From CAZPKH01 sp964407165 (GTDB lineage: Bacteria; Bacteroidota; Bacteroidia; Bacteroidales; Muribaculaceae), in contig CAYOUJ010000085.1 of the NCBI GenBank assembly GCA_964407165.1, forward strand, positions 1 to 6,048: a stretch of DNA of 6,048 nucleotides, given 5' to 3'. Shown in pieces: positions 6,001 to 6,048 of the stretch (its first letter is position 1; each line of letters opens with the position of its first letter). The position numbers and the translations under genes were made by a program. The notes below the pieces were generated by a model. That model worked only from the letters and a program-made list of their open reading frames with translations. It had not been told where the DNA came from and did no database searches.

Positions 6001-6048
6001 GGCGGCTGCGGAGACTGCGACAGCGATAGCTGCCACAAAGAGTAATAG
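3043..6048 (-). CDS. SusC/RagA-family TonB-dependent transporter (5'-partial)
   Basis: This is the outer-membrane beta-barrel that imports the substrate captured by SusD, using TonB-ExbBD energy. The frame stays open to the window edge: four codons (Leu-Leu-Leu-Phe) precede the GTG at 6036, so that GTG is an internal Val codon and the true start lies beyond 6048. Numbering from this Val, residues 1-13 plus the upstream codons are the end of a signal peptide with a likely cleavage site near AAAQ. Residues 16-86 form the carboxypeptidase-regulatory-like beta-sandwich (GQVVSADDNEPIIGATV), and 92-101 (LDEVVVTGYG) is the conserved segment including the TonB box. The plug domain (about 102-238) shows VRGMGS (157-162), PLYVVDGIPV (168-177) and SVTVLKDAAATAIYGSRAAN (210-229). 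The rest is barrel, ending GGVQITF with the C-terminal Phe used in barrel insertion. More than 1000 residues in total is usual for SusC. An Asp/Asn-rich insert (188-195) lies in a plug loop. The gene is cotranscribed with susD downstream. Confidence 0.97.
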   Translation of the reverse strand, partial: LLLFVAAIAVAVSAAAQSTVSGQVVSADDNEPIIGATVAITGTSVATVTDVNGRFTITKVPAGATTVTVNYVGMVGQTVTISPNMVIALQGDANQLDEVVVTGYGSTRKAAFTGAASVVGPETIEKNSDFNFVKSLEGAVTGFTRNTSTSMPGQWSSVFVRGMGSLSSSSQPLYVVDGIPVNSTADNMYGSNDDNTNNNSFDPMAAYNPNDIESVTVLKDAAATAIYGSRAANGVIVITTKKGGNSKFQLNLEIKQGLTAVANNNMKYANASQTMDLFARGFAARYGYTYDEAYDYLANSYFGWDGVSSYNWADKVTRTAYFQEYNVSFNGTNGGTNYFASLNYTDNDGVIINSSNMRYGGRLNIDTTYKWFMAGVNASYSYSKNNAFSQSTSGSFSNPMVSAVTNMDPFTPFYTADGQYAYINYYNPLAVNDEDLGDLNQTTNQTINMNPWLRVSLPYGIWIKTNFGANIIDQSQYNYWSAVYNPQGMDYNGLGQKYDSRHSTLTWTNTIGWDWTFNKVNDVSVLLGQEMQRYDMHYTYVCGMDFPFADSGMRDLATAGSWSDSEYYAEESRLASYFIDAHYAYDNRYYLSASFRRDGSSVFGSDKRWGNFWSVGAKWRMSQEKFFEPVSPTITNAALRISYGTVGNQALPSLYASRGYYTLGYNYNGVPGMVPAQVANPDLSWETSRKFDVGFDLSFINRVHMTFDFYNEDTSDALYSVPVSMTTGFSSVYKNIGKMRNTGIEYGINATVFTNKDIAVNVFGNLTWNKNRVVKLADGAIEGTYRIIEEGHPYYQFYMKEYAGVNKENGKPMWYLNEEGDETTEDYTAAAKRYVGSADPKVYGAFGVSFRGYGFDASAQFNYRIGGKVYDAGARFTGRGMSFYTPLEDIVKNSWTEDNPNAEYPQYIYGDPYYATQTSSRWLMNGSYLRFSNLTIGYTLPQKITRKACMEKVRFFTNFDNIHTWTASSFTGYNPDTYANGVIAFQYPAVFTFTGGVQITF

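Noticed and set aside
6034..6036. GTG as the start codon of the SusC-like gene
   Set aside because: The frame continues with Leu-Leu-Leu-Phe to the window edge and the GTG sits in the hydrophobic core of the signal peptide. The true start must lie outside the window.

Overview
The window reads as chromosomal DNA of a Bacteroidota gut-type bacterium, most likely order Bacteroidales. The reasons are a SusC/SusD outer-membrane pair, a TAnnTTTG-type -7 promoter element in front of the tRNA gene, and start codons without strong Shine-Dalgarno sequences. The genes are G+C-rich and the spacers A+T-rich. Muribaculaceae or a similar higher-GC Bacteroidales lineage would fit, but this is a guess from composition.

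Layout, left to right. On the minus strand there is a tRNA-Ser(CGA) gene (39-125) with its own promoter and an intrinsic terminator. A divergent spacer leads to a plus-strand two-gene operon: an ECF-type sigma factor (274-762) and a small protein with four predicted membrane segments (823-1356), probably its regulatory partner. Each of these genes is followed, directly at or two bases after its stop codon, by an array of the decamer TCGATAATMA. The second array (1359-1432) is part direct and part inverted, so a plus-strand transcript can fold into a 25-bp hairpin with two G·U pairs and no mismatch. A strong hairpin terminator (1439-1480) then separates this operon from the convergent minus-strand operon.

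The minus-strand operon holds a SusC-like TonB-dependent transporter (3043-6048, cut by the window edge before its start codon) and a SusD-like lipoprotein (1500-2972). The two products should form a glycan or peptide uptake complex: SusD is the surface lid and SusC the energised outer-membrane channel. No enzyme, SusE/F-like protein or FecR-type anti-sigma gene is visible, so the substrate cannot be named.

The most unusual element is the pair of 10-bp-period arrays bracketing the membrane-protein gene, with the strand-specific hairpin in the second. The rest is standard Bacteroidales content. The long plus-strand open frames opposite susD and susC are antisense shadows and are not annotated.
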